Assembly (NCBI RefSeq): GCF_002443295.1
Contig: NZ_BAOS01000017.1
Location: 181,390 to 245,389, forward strand
DNA length: 64,000 bases
Reading direction: 5' to 3'
Origin: Candidatus Scalindua japonica
GTDB lineage: Bacteria; Planctomycetota; Brocadiia; Brocadiales; Scalinduaceae
Under the pieces are notes generated by a model. That model was not told the DNA's origin. It was given only the letters and a program-made list of their open reading frames with translations, and made no database searches. Numbering within the stretch: position 1 is the stretch's first letter; each line of letters opens with the position of its first letter. The translations under genes and the position numbers were made by a program. Shown here one piece after another: positions 26,645-34,952 of this stretch.

Positions 26645-27829
26645 ATGAATGCTTTAAAGATAAGAGATAATATTTATTGGGTTGGAGCATTAGACCCTGA
26701 AATGAGAATATTTGATTTAGTCTTCAAAACTGATCATGGATCTACTTATAATTCATATTTAATTAAGGATGAGAAAGTTGCACTAATAGATACAGTTAAA
26801 GGGGCTTTTACAACAGAGTTTATTTCAAGGATTAAATCACAAGTTGACCTTAAGGACATTGATTATATCATTACAAGCCATACAGAGCCTGATCACTCAG
26901 GTGCACTTCCGGAGTTGTTGAAATACGCGATTAACGCAAAGATTATAGTTTCAAAGGCTGGTCGGTATCTGCTGAAAAACATACTCAATATGCCCATAGA
27001 TCTGACAACTACTGATGAGTGTCCGGAGATAGATCTGGGTACATACAGACTGAAATTTTTTCCCGCACCGTATTTACATTGGCCGGATACTGTTTTCACA
27101 TATCTGAATGAGGAGAAAATACTTTTTACCTGTGATGCGTTTGGCGCACATTATTGTGATGAAAGGATGTTCGATGATCTGGTTGGCGATTTTGACCCCC
27201 ATTTTCACTACTACTATGACAGTATAATGCGTCCGTTTAAACCGTATATCCTCAAAACAATAGAAAAAATTGAGAATTTAGATATTGATATTATTGCAGC
27301 CGCACATGGGCCGATTATACGAAAAAATCCATGGAAGTATGTTGAAAGCTACCGTAGCTGGAGCCAGCGCCAGACAGATGAAAAAAAGAATATCTTAATT
27401 CTGTATGTCAGTATATATAACAGTACTAAAAAAATGGCGGAAGCCATTGCTGAAGGAATTTTAAAAAAGGGAGTGAGTGTTAAAAAGATAGAGGTAAATG
27501 AGACAGACCCTCAATTTGTCAGGGATGCCATCGAAAGAGCAGATGGTATAATTGTCGGATCTCCAACAATTGTCGGGGATGTTCCAAAACCTGTATGGGA
27601 CGCGCTTTCCCTTCTTTCCACTGTTAAATCCGAAATCAAGTTGGGGGCCGCTTTCGGGTCCTATGGTTGGAGTGGTGAAGCTGCGAAAATGATTGAGGAT
27701 AGACTGAGTGGACTGCACATAAAACTCCATAAACCATCATTAAGAGTAAAATTAATTCCGGAAGATAAAACCTTGCAAGAGTGCCGGGAATTTGGAAAAG
27801 AGTTTGCAATTGCTCTGGAACAAAAATAA
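26645..27829 (+). CDS. Flavodiiron protein (A-type FprA/ROO)
   Basis: A 394-aa protein with an N-terminal metallo-beta-lactamase-like diiron domain and a C-terminal flavodoxin domain (from ILILYVSIYNSTKKMAEAIA, ~residue 250). Diiron ligands are complete: His79, Glu81, Asp83, His84 (SHTEPDHSG), His145 (PYLHWPDT), Asp164 (TCDAFGAH) and His221 (AAHGPI). Family members reduce O2 to water or NO to N2O in the cytoplasm of anaerobes. Its ATG follows the stop codon of the synthase with no gap, so it is probably translated from the same transcript. No rubredoxin domain is fused. Confidence 0.94.
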   Translation: MNALKIRDNIYWVGALDPEMRIFDLVFKTDHGSTYNSYLIKDEKVALIDTVKGAFTTEFISRIKSQVDLKDIDYIITSHTEPDHSGALPELLKYAINAKIIVSKAGRYLLKNILNMPIDLTTTDECPEIDLGTYRLKFFPAPYLHWPDTVFTYLNEEKILFTCDAFGAHYCDERMFDDLVGDFDPHFHYYYDSIMRPFKPYILKTIEKIENLDIDIIAAAHGPIIRKNPWKYVESYRSWSQRQTDEKKNILILYVSIYNSTKKMAEAIAEGILKKGVSVKKIEVNETDPQFVRDAIERADGIIVGSPTIVGDVPKPVWDALSLLSTVKSEIKLGAAFGSYGWSGEAAKMIEDRLSGLHIKLHKPSLRVKLIPEDKTLQECREFGKEFAIALEQK

Positions 27830-28262
27830 ATATTACTTTAATTTCATACCTTATGGTTGACATCTTTTCATTAATTTCACGCTTGGCTTATCATGCATTA
27901 GCTTTACAATTTCCTGCAATATATTCTTAAACTGAAAATGTCTGATCTCAGAAAACACGCAAATGATATCTTTAATAGATTAGGTTTTAATAGCTATCTG
28001 TTTGGTTTTTAGACATTAATAATAAAAAAATGGTATGATTTGTGCGAGTATAAAAATCCGTACAATATTTGATGATAATGGACTAAATACGGTAAACCAA
28101 AAGCATTTAGTGTTTAAAAATTATACAACTATAAAAGAATAAAGCTGAATAAAGAGTTAAATTTAAATTATAGATACATGCTGCTTTTTGGAAGTTTTTG
28201 TGTCATATCTGTACAGAGTTTTGTTTTTTATGAAAGAATTTTGGGAGAGTGGAGCTTGCTGA
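27830..28262. other. Spacer before the diiron-sensor/kinase pair
   Basis: About 430 AT-rich bases with stops in all frames; no gene seen. It probably holds the promoter of the following two-gene unit. Confidence 0.55.
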
Positions 28263-29015
28263 ATGGCTGTACTTGATGCTAATAATTCCATAACTATATT
28301 ACGGGATATCTATTGGGTTGGTTTCTATGATAAAGAATCAGACCTCCACTGTAATGCCTACCTTATCACCGATGATAAGGATATAATACTTATAGACCCC
28401 GGCTCAATCCCTCATTTTTCTATAGTTATGAGGAAAGTTTTAGACATTGTTAACCCTGGAGATATTACAAAGATAATCGTGACTCATCAGGACCCGGATG
28501 TCTGTGGCAACTTGCCCGTTGTCGAAAGCTTGATTGATAACAAAGATCTGGATGTTGTCATTCATTCAAGTTGCTCCCGCCTCATACGTCATTATGGTAT
28601 AAATTCAAATATTTACGAAGTAGACAAACATGATAATAAACTTAAACTGAAGAGCGGAAGAGTGCTGGAGTTCTTTCATACTCCTTACTTACACTCGCCG
28701 TTCGCGATGATAATGTATGATGTTAAAACGAAGACCCTCTTTACCAGCGACCTCTTAGGGGGTATTTCTAAAAACTGGTCACTCTTTGCAGAGAAGGGTT
28801 TTCTTGAATCTATGAAAGTGTGGCATCAGATGACTATGCCCAGTAGCCATATATTAAAAAAGTGTATGAATGGTCTTGAAAAACTTGAGTTAGAGCGTAT
28901 TCTACCCCAACATGGCTCCATCCTCCAAGGTGACCAGATAAAGGAGGCTATTGAGTGTCTAAAGTCAATTAAATGCGGTGTAGAGACCATAAAGGGAGTA
29001 AAACTCTATGAATAG
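28263..29015 (+). CDS. ODP-like diiron sensor protein (stand-alone flavodiiron beta-lactamase domain)
   Basis: A 250-aa protein with only the diiron domain of flavodiiron proteins and no flavodoxin part. Ligands are His75, Asp77, Asp79 (THQDPDVCGN), His144 (TPYLHSP), Asp163 (TSDLLGG) and His217 (PQHGSI). His84 of FprA is replaced by Val80 and Glu81 by Asp77, a pattern associated with ODP oxygen-binding sensor proteins such as that of Treponema chemotaxis. Its last codons overlap the ATG of a hybrid kinase by 8 bases. I infer an O2 or NO sensor feeding that kinase. Confidence 0.82.
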   Translation: MAVLDANNSITILRDIYWVGFYDKESDLHCNAYLITDDKDIILIDPGSIPHFSIVMRKVLDIVNPGDITKIIVTHQDPDVCGNLPVVESLIDNKDLDVVIHSSCSRLIRHYGINSNIYEVDKHDNKLKLKSGRVLEFFHTPYLHSPFAMIMYDVKTKTLFTSDLLGGISKNWSLFAEKGFLESMKVWHQMTMPSSHILKKCMNGLEKLELERILPQHGSILQGDQIKEAIECLKSIKCGVETIKGVKLYE

Positions 29016-31215
29016 TGACGATACGCTAAGTACAGGGACGAGGCATATCCTGGAGGCCCAGGGTATTAATAAGGAATTAATAGAAAAAACGCTGGAGATG
29101 CGGGCTATGGCTTACATTGCCAACATAAAATCCAATCTCCTTACCGATACAATCTTTAAAACTGATTCCTGTAAGAAGGGATTGGACATTGCTCCACTTG
29201 ACCTGGAGAAGAAAGTTGACAGCCGAACCCGGGAATTACAAATTGCTGTTGAAACGCTAAAGGCGACACAGGAACAGCTAAGAAAAAACAATGAAGAACT
29301 TGAGACTCGTGTTAACGAGCGTACTGCTGAGATTCTCAAGTTATCCCATACCATTGAACAGAGCCCAAGTGTTGTTCTGATTACAGATACTGAAGGCAAC
29401 ATAGAATACGTTAATCCACGGTTTACTAAGATAACAGGCTATACATTTGAAGATGCTATTGGGCAAAACCCTCGTATCTTGAAGTCAGGAAAAAATACAG
29501 ACGAAGAGTACAAACAATTATGGGATACTATTATGTCTGGTAATGAATGGCGGGGAGAATTGTGCAATAAGAAAAAAAATGGAGAATTGTATTGGGAGTC
29601 TGTGTCAATTTCATCTTTCAAAAATAGAGAAGGGCTTATTAGTAGTTTTATTGCCGTAACGGAAGATATTACAGAGCGCAAGTCAGCTGAAGAAAAATTG
29701 CGTTATGCGAGGGGCTACTCAGACTCCCTCATCAACAGCTCTCTTGATATGATCATCTCTGTAGATAAAGAAAGGAATATCGTTACATTCAATCCGGCTG
29801 CAGAGAAGACCTTTGGTTATAAAAAAGAAGAAGTGTTAGGTAAGCATGTAGGCATATTGTATGGAAAAAAACCCCAGGATTTACAAATTTATGAAGTTGC
29901 CATTAAATCCAGCGAATACGAAGGAGAAGTAATAAACAGGAGGAAGGATGGGAGCGAATTTGTCTCCCAGCTTTCTACAACAGTGTTGTATGATCCAGAC
30001 GGTGATATCATTGGCCTCATGGGCATATCACGCGATATCACTGAGCGCAAGAATAACGAAATAAAACTTCTGGCGGCAATGGAAGAAGCCAAATCTGCTA
30101 ATGAGGCCAAATCAACCTTCCTGTCTAGTATGAGTCACGAAATACGAACACCCATGAACTCAATACTCGGTTTTGCACAGTTACTTATATCGAATCCACA
30201 AGAACCTCTTGCGGAATCTCAGAAGGAAAAAGTAAATCATATATTAGATTCCGGACATCTCCTGCTTAAACTCATTAATGAAATCCTGGATCTTTCAAGT
30301 ATTGAGTCCGGTAAGCTTCAAATTTCAATGGAAAGTGTTGATGCGGCTTCCGTTATAGATGAAGTTATCGCATCTGTTGATCCAATGGGACAAAACCATA
30401 AGATACATATTATCAACTCAGTGGAACATTCAGGTCAATTTGTTATGGCAGATTACACACGATTGAAACAGGTCCTCATAAACTTGTTATCAAATGCAAT
30501 AAAATATAATCGTGTTAATGGTACAATAACCGTATGGAATGAGTTGACCGAAGCAAATAAGATACGGATAGCCGTTGAGGATACCGGGTTGGGTATCGCG
30601 AAGGAGAGGCTTGAATCCTTATTCGAACCATTCAACCGTCTAGGAGCTGAAACGCTAAATAAAGAAGGCACAGGAATTGGCCTGACGATTACAAAACGAT
30701 TGGTAGAACTAATGGGTGGCAGTATTCATGTGGATAGTGTCATTGGGAAGGGTACAAAGTTTTATGTTGATTTAGAAAAGGCCAAGGCCCCTTCGTTTAA
30801 AACGGTTAATACAAAAGATGTTTTAGATGGTAGCAAACTCCTTGAAAAAAAAGAAAAAAAGACATTGCTTTATATCGAAAACAATCCAGCAAATTTAAAA
30901 CTTGTGGAAAGTATTCTAAAGTGTCAACCGGGCATTGATTTACTTTCTACCACACAGGCCCAGGTCGGTATAACAATTGCCCGAGTCCAGCAACCGGATG
31001 CTATCTTGATGGATACTAACCTTCCCGGTATGGATGGATTTGAGGCGTTAAGGATTCTGAAAAGTGTTGACGCTACGAAAGAGATTCCCGTTATTGCCAT
31101 AAGCGCTAATGCCATGTCCGAAGATATTAAGAGAGGGAAAGCTTGTGGCTTTGTTGACTATATTACGAAACCGATAAATATAAATGAATTTCTTGAGGTA
31201 ATTGACGGTATTTAA
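29008..31215 (+). CDS. Hybrid sensor histidine kinase (PAS-PAS-HisKA-HATPase-REC)
   Basis: A 735-aa cytoplasmic kinase with no membrane helices. After a coiled coil (LDLEKKVDSRTRELQIAVET) come PAS1 (~110-228, ending in TEDITERKSAEE) and PAS2 (~233-348, ending SRDITERKNNE). The HisKA phospho-acceptor is His377 in SSMSHEIRTPMNSILGF. The ATPase domain has NLLSNAIKYN, VEDTGLGIAKERL and GTGIGLTITKRLVELMGG. The C-terminal receiver carries Asp669 in DAILMDTNLPGMDG, but its first acidic pair is replaced (LLYIENNPANLK). It overlaps the diiron protein gene, which very likely supplies the signal. No output regulator is adjacent. Confidence 0.93.
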   Translation: MNSDDTLSTGTRHILEAQGINKELIEKTLEMRAMAYIANIKSNLLTDTIFKTDSCKKGLDIAPLDLEKKVDSRTRELQIAVETLKATQEQLRKNNEELETRVNERTAEILKLSHTIEQSPSVVLITDTEGNIEYVNPRFTKITGYTFEDAIGQNPRILKSGKNTDEEYKQLWDTIMSGNEWRGELCNKKKNGELYWESVSISSFKNREGLISSFIAVTEDITERKSAEEKLRYARGYSDSLINSSLDMIISVDKERNIVTFNPAAEKTFGYKKEEVLGKHVGILYGKKPQDLQIYEVAIKSSEYEGEVINRRKDGSEFVSQLSTTVLYDPDGDIIGLMGISRDITERKNNEIKLLAAMEEAKSANEAKSTFLSSMSHEIRTPMNSILGFAQLLISNPQEPLAESQKEKVNHILDSGHLLLKLINEILDLSSIESGKLQISMESVDAASVIDEVIASVDPMGQNHKIHIINSVEHSGQFVMADYTRLKQVLINLLSNAIKYNRVNGTITVWNELTEANKIRIAVEDTGLGIAKERLESLFEPFNRLGAETLNKEGTGIGLTITKRLVELMGGSIHVDSVIGKGTKFYVDLEKAKAPSFKTVNTKDVLDGSKLLEKKEKKTLLYIENNPANLKLVESILKCQPGIDLLSTTQAQVGITIARVQQPDAILMDTNLPGMDGFEALRILKSVDATKEIPVIAISANAMSEDIKRGKACGFVDYITKPININEFLEVIDGI

Positions 31216-31451
31216 CATATCCCGTCCCTGAGAGAACGGATTTTTTTAACAGATGTGTCTTCTCCTTTTAAACGGATACATCCGGAGACTTTCTCTATGC
31301 GGTCTTTATACTCAATTTCTTCACCATAACTTAACCTGAGTGCAAGATCAATAGCCTCAGAATTTTTTCTTACCTTAAATCGTCTTTTGGCTTTACTTAA
31401 CATCTCTTCTCTTTTAGGCGTAAGGCGAATTGTAATTGTCCGGTTCATCAC
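31212..31451 (-). CDS. Ribbon-helix-helix antitoxin-like protein, no partner seen
   Basis: A 79-aa protein whose first ~50 residues (RTITIRLTPKREEMLSKAKR, then SEAIDLALRLSY) look like a RHH DNA-binding domain of the VapB/CopG type. The gene converges on and overlaps the kinase gene by 4 bases. No toxin gene is detectable on either side, so it is an orphan antitoxin or an autonomous regulator. Confidence 0.6.
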   Translation of the reverse strand: MMNRTITIRLTPKREEMLSKAKRRFKVRKNSEAIDLALRLSYGEEIEYKDRIEKVSGCIRLKGEDTSVKKIRSLRDGIC

Positions 31452-31570
31452 ACACCTTCATTTAATGTGTCACATAGTAATAAAGGTAACACATTGTGTC
31501 AATGCAGTTTATAAAATGGATTGAACAAACAAGATACTCATGCAGATAATAAAGATTTGATTTTTCCCCT

Positions 31571-32419
31571 TTATGATAAAATCGAAAAAATTACTATAAT
31601 GGTGATATCTGTAGCCACCCATGCCCATAGCGCACGATACATTCCCTTTTTTTGGGGATAGAGACTTCCTTGTGCTATCCATGGAATCAGTATGATTAAC
31701 CAGAAGGATAAGGGAATAATGAGAATATAAAACCTGATGTGTTCTATAAAAAGGACAACCCCAAAAATCGTAAAAGCACAGATCAGGCAAACGAATGAAA
31801 GTTTGATTGATCTATCAATGCCCAGGACTACAGCAAGAGTTTTGTCCCCCTTGTCCCGATCTTCATCAAACTGATATATCTGTGTTAAAGGGTAAAGAGA
31901 CCCGAACAGAAATATATAACCTGTACAGATAAGGATGATAACAAGATTTATTTGTCCGAACACACATGCCCAGCCTGCATATGTTGTAAAGGCACCGTAA
32001 CCCATAACGCAAATGAATATATCACTTCCGGCCCTTGCCTTTAACCTGACCGGTGGACATGAGTACGCAATGCTCATAAAAAAACATATCCAGAATACCG
32101 TGGCAAATTGGAATGAAACAGAGAACGAGATAATACCGCCGGTGACCATGAAAAGCAGACCAAATAACCAGAGACCATCCGGAACAGGTGGTGGTGAATC
32201 GAGATAACCGATATCTCCTGTGTCATTATCAAAGGCGCTGTTAAAGGCGAGACTTCCGCCATTCAACATGACGGCCCATACAAATGCTCCAATTAATAGA
32301 GAAAGTATATTACCTGACCATTCCGAAGGCGGTAATGCAATTAAATAACCGACAGTCATATGACCTGCTACTATCGGCCAGGAGCGAGGCCTTAAATGCA
32401 AAAAGTAATCTTTTACCAT
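31571..32419 (-). CDS. UbiA-family prenyltransferase
   Basis: A 282-aa polytopic membrane protein with about eight hydrophobic segments. The two aspartate-rich prenyl-diphosphate sites are NSAFDNDTGDIGYLD (loop 2) and YQFDEDRDKGDKT (loop 6), the hallmarks of the UbiA superfamily, which attaches isoprenoid chains to aromatic or other acceptors (quinone, chlorophyll, heme, archaeal-type lipids). The acceptor cannot be told from sequence alone and no pathway neighbour is present. It follows a VWA/OmpA gene in the same direction with a small gap. Confidence 0.88.
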   Translation of the reverse strand: MVKDYFLHLRPRSWPIVAGHMTVGYLIALPPSEWSGNILSLLIGAFVWAVMLNGGSLAFNSAFDNDTGDIGYLDSPPPVPDGLWLFGLLFMVTGGIISFSVSFQFATVFWICFFMSIAYSCPPVRLKARAGSDIFICVMGYGAFTTYAGWACVFGQINLVIILICTGYIFLFGSLYPLTQIYQFDEDRDKGDKTLAVVLGIDRSIKLSFVCLICAFTIFGVVLFIEHIRFYILIIPLSFWLIILIPWIAQGSLYPQKKGMYRALWAWVATDITIIVIFSILS

Positions 32420-32452
32420 TGTGCTTTTAGAATAATCCAGTACACAAGTAAA

Positions 32453-33730
32453 CTATTTCACCGGTATCAACTCAGCCCTTCTGTTCAAGGCCCGTCCCTC
32501 TTTTGTATCGTTAGTGGCTATCGGCTTTGACAATCCTAATCCAACTGAAGTGATTCGTGATTTTCCAATGCCTTTTTTGATCAGATAATCCTTTATTGCC
32601 TTTGCCCTCTTTCTCGACAGTTCCAGATTGTATTTCGCGGAACCGATATTATCTGTATGCCCCTCCACTCTGATCTTTAAGTGTGGAGCCCTTTTCAGAA
32701 TATTAATAATATTATCGAGATTAGTATTAAACTGCGGTTTTACATCCCACTTTTTATAATCAAATTTTACCCCTTTGACGACCCAGCAACCACGATTATC
32801 AACAATAGCACCTCTTGGAGTACCCGGGCATCTGTCTTTATCATCGGCAACACCATCTCCATCACTATCCACGGCGCACCCAAAAGCATTAACTTTAATT
32901 CCGGGAGGTGTGTCTGGACATTTATCTGCATCATCGGGAACACCATCTCCGTCACTGTCCCTCGCAAGAAATACCTTTCTTATAAAATCGGCCATCTCTT
33001 CGTTTGTTGCAATCTCTTCAGCCGTTACCGAGAAACCACATCTCATTTCTGAAGCGAGTTTTTCCATAAATTCCCTGCTTTCTGTCTTACTTCCCACCCA
33101 AATCGTGTAGAGACATGTTCTGTCTCCAAATTGGTTTTTCAGGGTCTTAACTTTAATGAGTGGCTCATCTTTCAGCTTTTCTCCGTCACTTATAAGAATT
33201 ACGGCACTCTTGCCCCTTGTAGAACCTAAAATTTCACTTGTAGCTCCAATAGCAAGACCCGCAGGACTATGTCCACCGGGAGATATTATGCTTTGTAAAG
33301 CATACTCCAAATCGGGTTTGGAATGTGTAGTCGGCCCGTATACCGCCTCAGTAAGTTTCCCCTTATCCAGATAACCATAACCAAATCTCTGAAGGGTCCC
33401 TTGAATCTTCATCTGAGGTAGAGCGTTGTTCATTCGACTGATAATATCTTTCGCGATCGTAAACCTGGAATATCGCCCGCCAATCTTATCTTTGTAAACA
33501 GAACTCATAGATGACGACGAATCCAGAATTATAATAAAACTGTCAACCTTAGGTACATACCCTGCTATTTGAAGTCCTTGAGTCTGAGATTGAGGAGGCA
33601 ATGTGTCCATACTCAGAAAGTTTAAACTTTTGAAGTCCAAACTTTTAAATTGAAAACATCCGGTTTGTAACGAAACAAATATTGCTAAACACGCAAATAG
33701 TAACAGTTTTCTTTTCATTGAGTACTCCAT
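32453..33730 (-). CDS. VWA - thrombospondin type-3 repeat - OmpA lipoprotein
   Basis: A 425-aa envelope protein. A lipoprotein signal peptide ends in LQTGC (Cys25). A von Willebrand A domain follows, with MIDAS residues in FIIILDSSSSMSS and VILISDGEKLKDE. Two calcium-binding TSP3 units (DSDGDGVPDDADKCPDTP and DSDGDGVADDKDRCPGTP) lead into an OmpA C-terminal peptidoglycan-binding domain (RVEGHTDNIGSAKYNLELSR, RITSVGLG). It probably tethers the outer membrane to peptidoglycan and presents an adhesive domain. Met5 is an alternative start. Confidence 0.92.
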   Translation of the reverse strand: MEYSMKRKLLLFACLAIFVSLQTGCFQFKSLDFKSLNFLSMDTLPPQSQTQGLQIAGYVPKVDSFIIILDSSSSMSSVYKDKIGGRYSRFTIAKDIISRMNNALPQMKIQGTLQRFGYGYLDKGKLTEAVYGPTTHSKPDLEYALQSIISPGGHSPAGLAIGATSEILGSTRGKSAVILISDGEKLKDEPLIKVKTLKNQFGDRTCLYTIWVGSKTESREFMEKLASEMRCGFSVTAEEIATNEEMADFIRKVFLARDSDGDGVPDDADKCPDTPPGIKVNAFGCAVDSDGDGVADDKDRCPGTPRGAIVDNRGCWVVKGVKFDYKKWDVKPQFNTNLDNIINILKRAPHLKIRVEGHTDNIGSAKYNLELSRKRAKAIKDYLIKKGIGKSRITSVGLGLSKPIATNDTKEGRALNRRAELIPVK

Positions 33731-34280
33731 TAAAAAGATTATAGAAGAACTTTATAGAAGTGTAAGTAATACGGTCAACTCTTCCTTGTGCAATTTGCCA
33801 ACTAATAGGATTGTAAAGATTTATTCAAAAAGATCAAGCCTGCTTATATCCTCTTCTCTCTAAATTCTATATTCTCTATGCTCGTTGACAACAGAACATC
33901 CTCTCCTTTCATACTTCGGCACTCAGACAATTACCAGGAAAACAGTTCAGTCAAGAATTACATTTTATTTTCTCACGATGAATGGTATAAAGAACTGTAT
34001 AAAAAACATAAACCATAGACAAATTGTTCTGTACAAGACAAAATTGAATTTTTGTATGTAACTACCAAACAGATTGACAAAACTTATAGATTCATAATCA
34101 CCCCTCATTCTCAAGGAGGGTATTAAAGCCATCGGCGCTTATTGTCCGAGGAAAATCCTCGGTGTTTTCTGTTCCACGAAGAATGTGGAAATGACAACTT
34201 TTTGACGACAGATGAAATAATTACAATAACCTAATCGAACACCACTGATTAATATTATTACAAAAAGGAGAAGAATTATT
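33731..34280. other. Divergent spacer upstream of cyclophilin
   Basis: About 550 AT-rich bases without a gene. It contains the hairpin listed at 34146-34162. AAAAGGAG just before 34281 is the ribosome-binding site of the cyclophilin gene. Confidence 0.6.
34146..34162. terminator. Small perfect hairpin
   Basis: CCGAGGA and TCCTCGG separated by AAA form a 7-bp stem, followed by TGTTTTCT. It lies alone in the spacer, far from the nearest gene ends, so it may be a terminator remnant or part of a transcript leader. Confidence 0.4.
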
Positions 34281-34781
34281 ATGGAACCGGTAAATGTATT
34301 TCTTGACATAGAAACTGATGGTGAAGAGCTGGGACGTATAGAGATTGAATTACACGTGGATATTGCTCCTAAGACAGCCGAAAATTTTCGTGCTCTGTGT
34401 ACAGGCGAAAAGGGGTTTGGATATAAGGATAGTACGTTCCACAGGATTATTCCCGATTTTATGATACAGGGAGGTGATTTTACGAACCATAACGGGACAG
34501 GCGGCAAGTCGATCTACGGTTCAAAATTTGATGATGAGAACTTTGAACTTAAACACACCGAACCGGGGCTTTTGTCAATGGCAAACGCGGGTCCCAACAC
34601 AAACAGTTCGCAATTTTTTATCACCACTGTGGTAACCCCCTGGCTTGACGACAAGCACGTTGTTTTTGGAAAGGTGACCGATGGCATGGAGGTAGTCAAA
34701 AAGATAGAGGCTTTGGGGTCGCAAATGGGCGAACCTTCGAAACAGGTCACCATTTGTAACTGTGGTGAGTTAAAAGACTAA
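34281..34781 (+). CDS. Cyclophilin-type peptidyl-prolyl cis-trans isomerase
   Basis: A 166-aa single-domain cyclophilin that isomerises proline bonds during protein folding. It has the full CypA-like signature: [74 protein letters not shown], with catalytic Arg in FHRIIP and the Trp of the drug-binding site. No signal peptide, so cytoplasmic. The CTGEKG insertion is the style of eukaryotic CypA and also occurs in various bacteria. Start chosen at ATG 34281 with AAGGAG upstream. Confidence 0.96.
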   Translation: MEPVNVFLDIETDGEELGRIEIELHVDIAPKTAENFRALCTGEKGFGYKDSTFHRIIPDFMIQGGDFTNHNGTGGKSIYGSKFDDENFELKHTEPGLLSMANAGPNTNSSQFFITTVVTPWLDDKHVVFGKVTDGMEVVKKIEALGSQMGEPSKQVTICNCGELKD

Positions 34782-34848
34782 ATAAGTGCCTGAAGTGTAA
34801 ATTGCACTAAAGTTAAAGAGATAGTACGTATTAAGATAACAGTGACAT

Positions 34849-34900
34849 GCTCCCCTCTTTCGGAAGAACCAAAGCGAGAATCCTGTCGAAAGAGAGGAGC
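34849..34900. terminator. Bidirectional terminator-like inverted repeat
   Basis: GCTCCCCTCTTTCG at 34849-34862 pairs with CGAAAGAGAGGAGC at 34887-34900 (13 of 14 bases) across a 24-base loop. It lies between the convergent cyclophilin and RND pump genes, where a shared terminator is expected. There is no strong T-run. Confidence 0.55.
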
Positions 34901-34952
34901 GTCATCAGACAGTGAATTCAATAGTACCGATTTTTCATTTCTACAAGTAATT

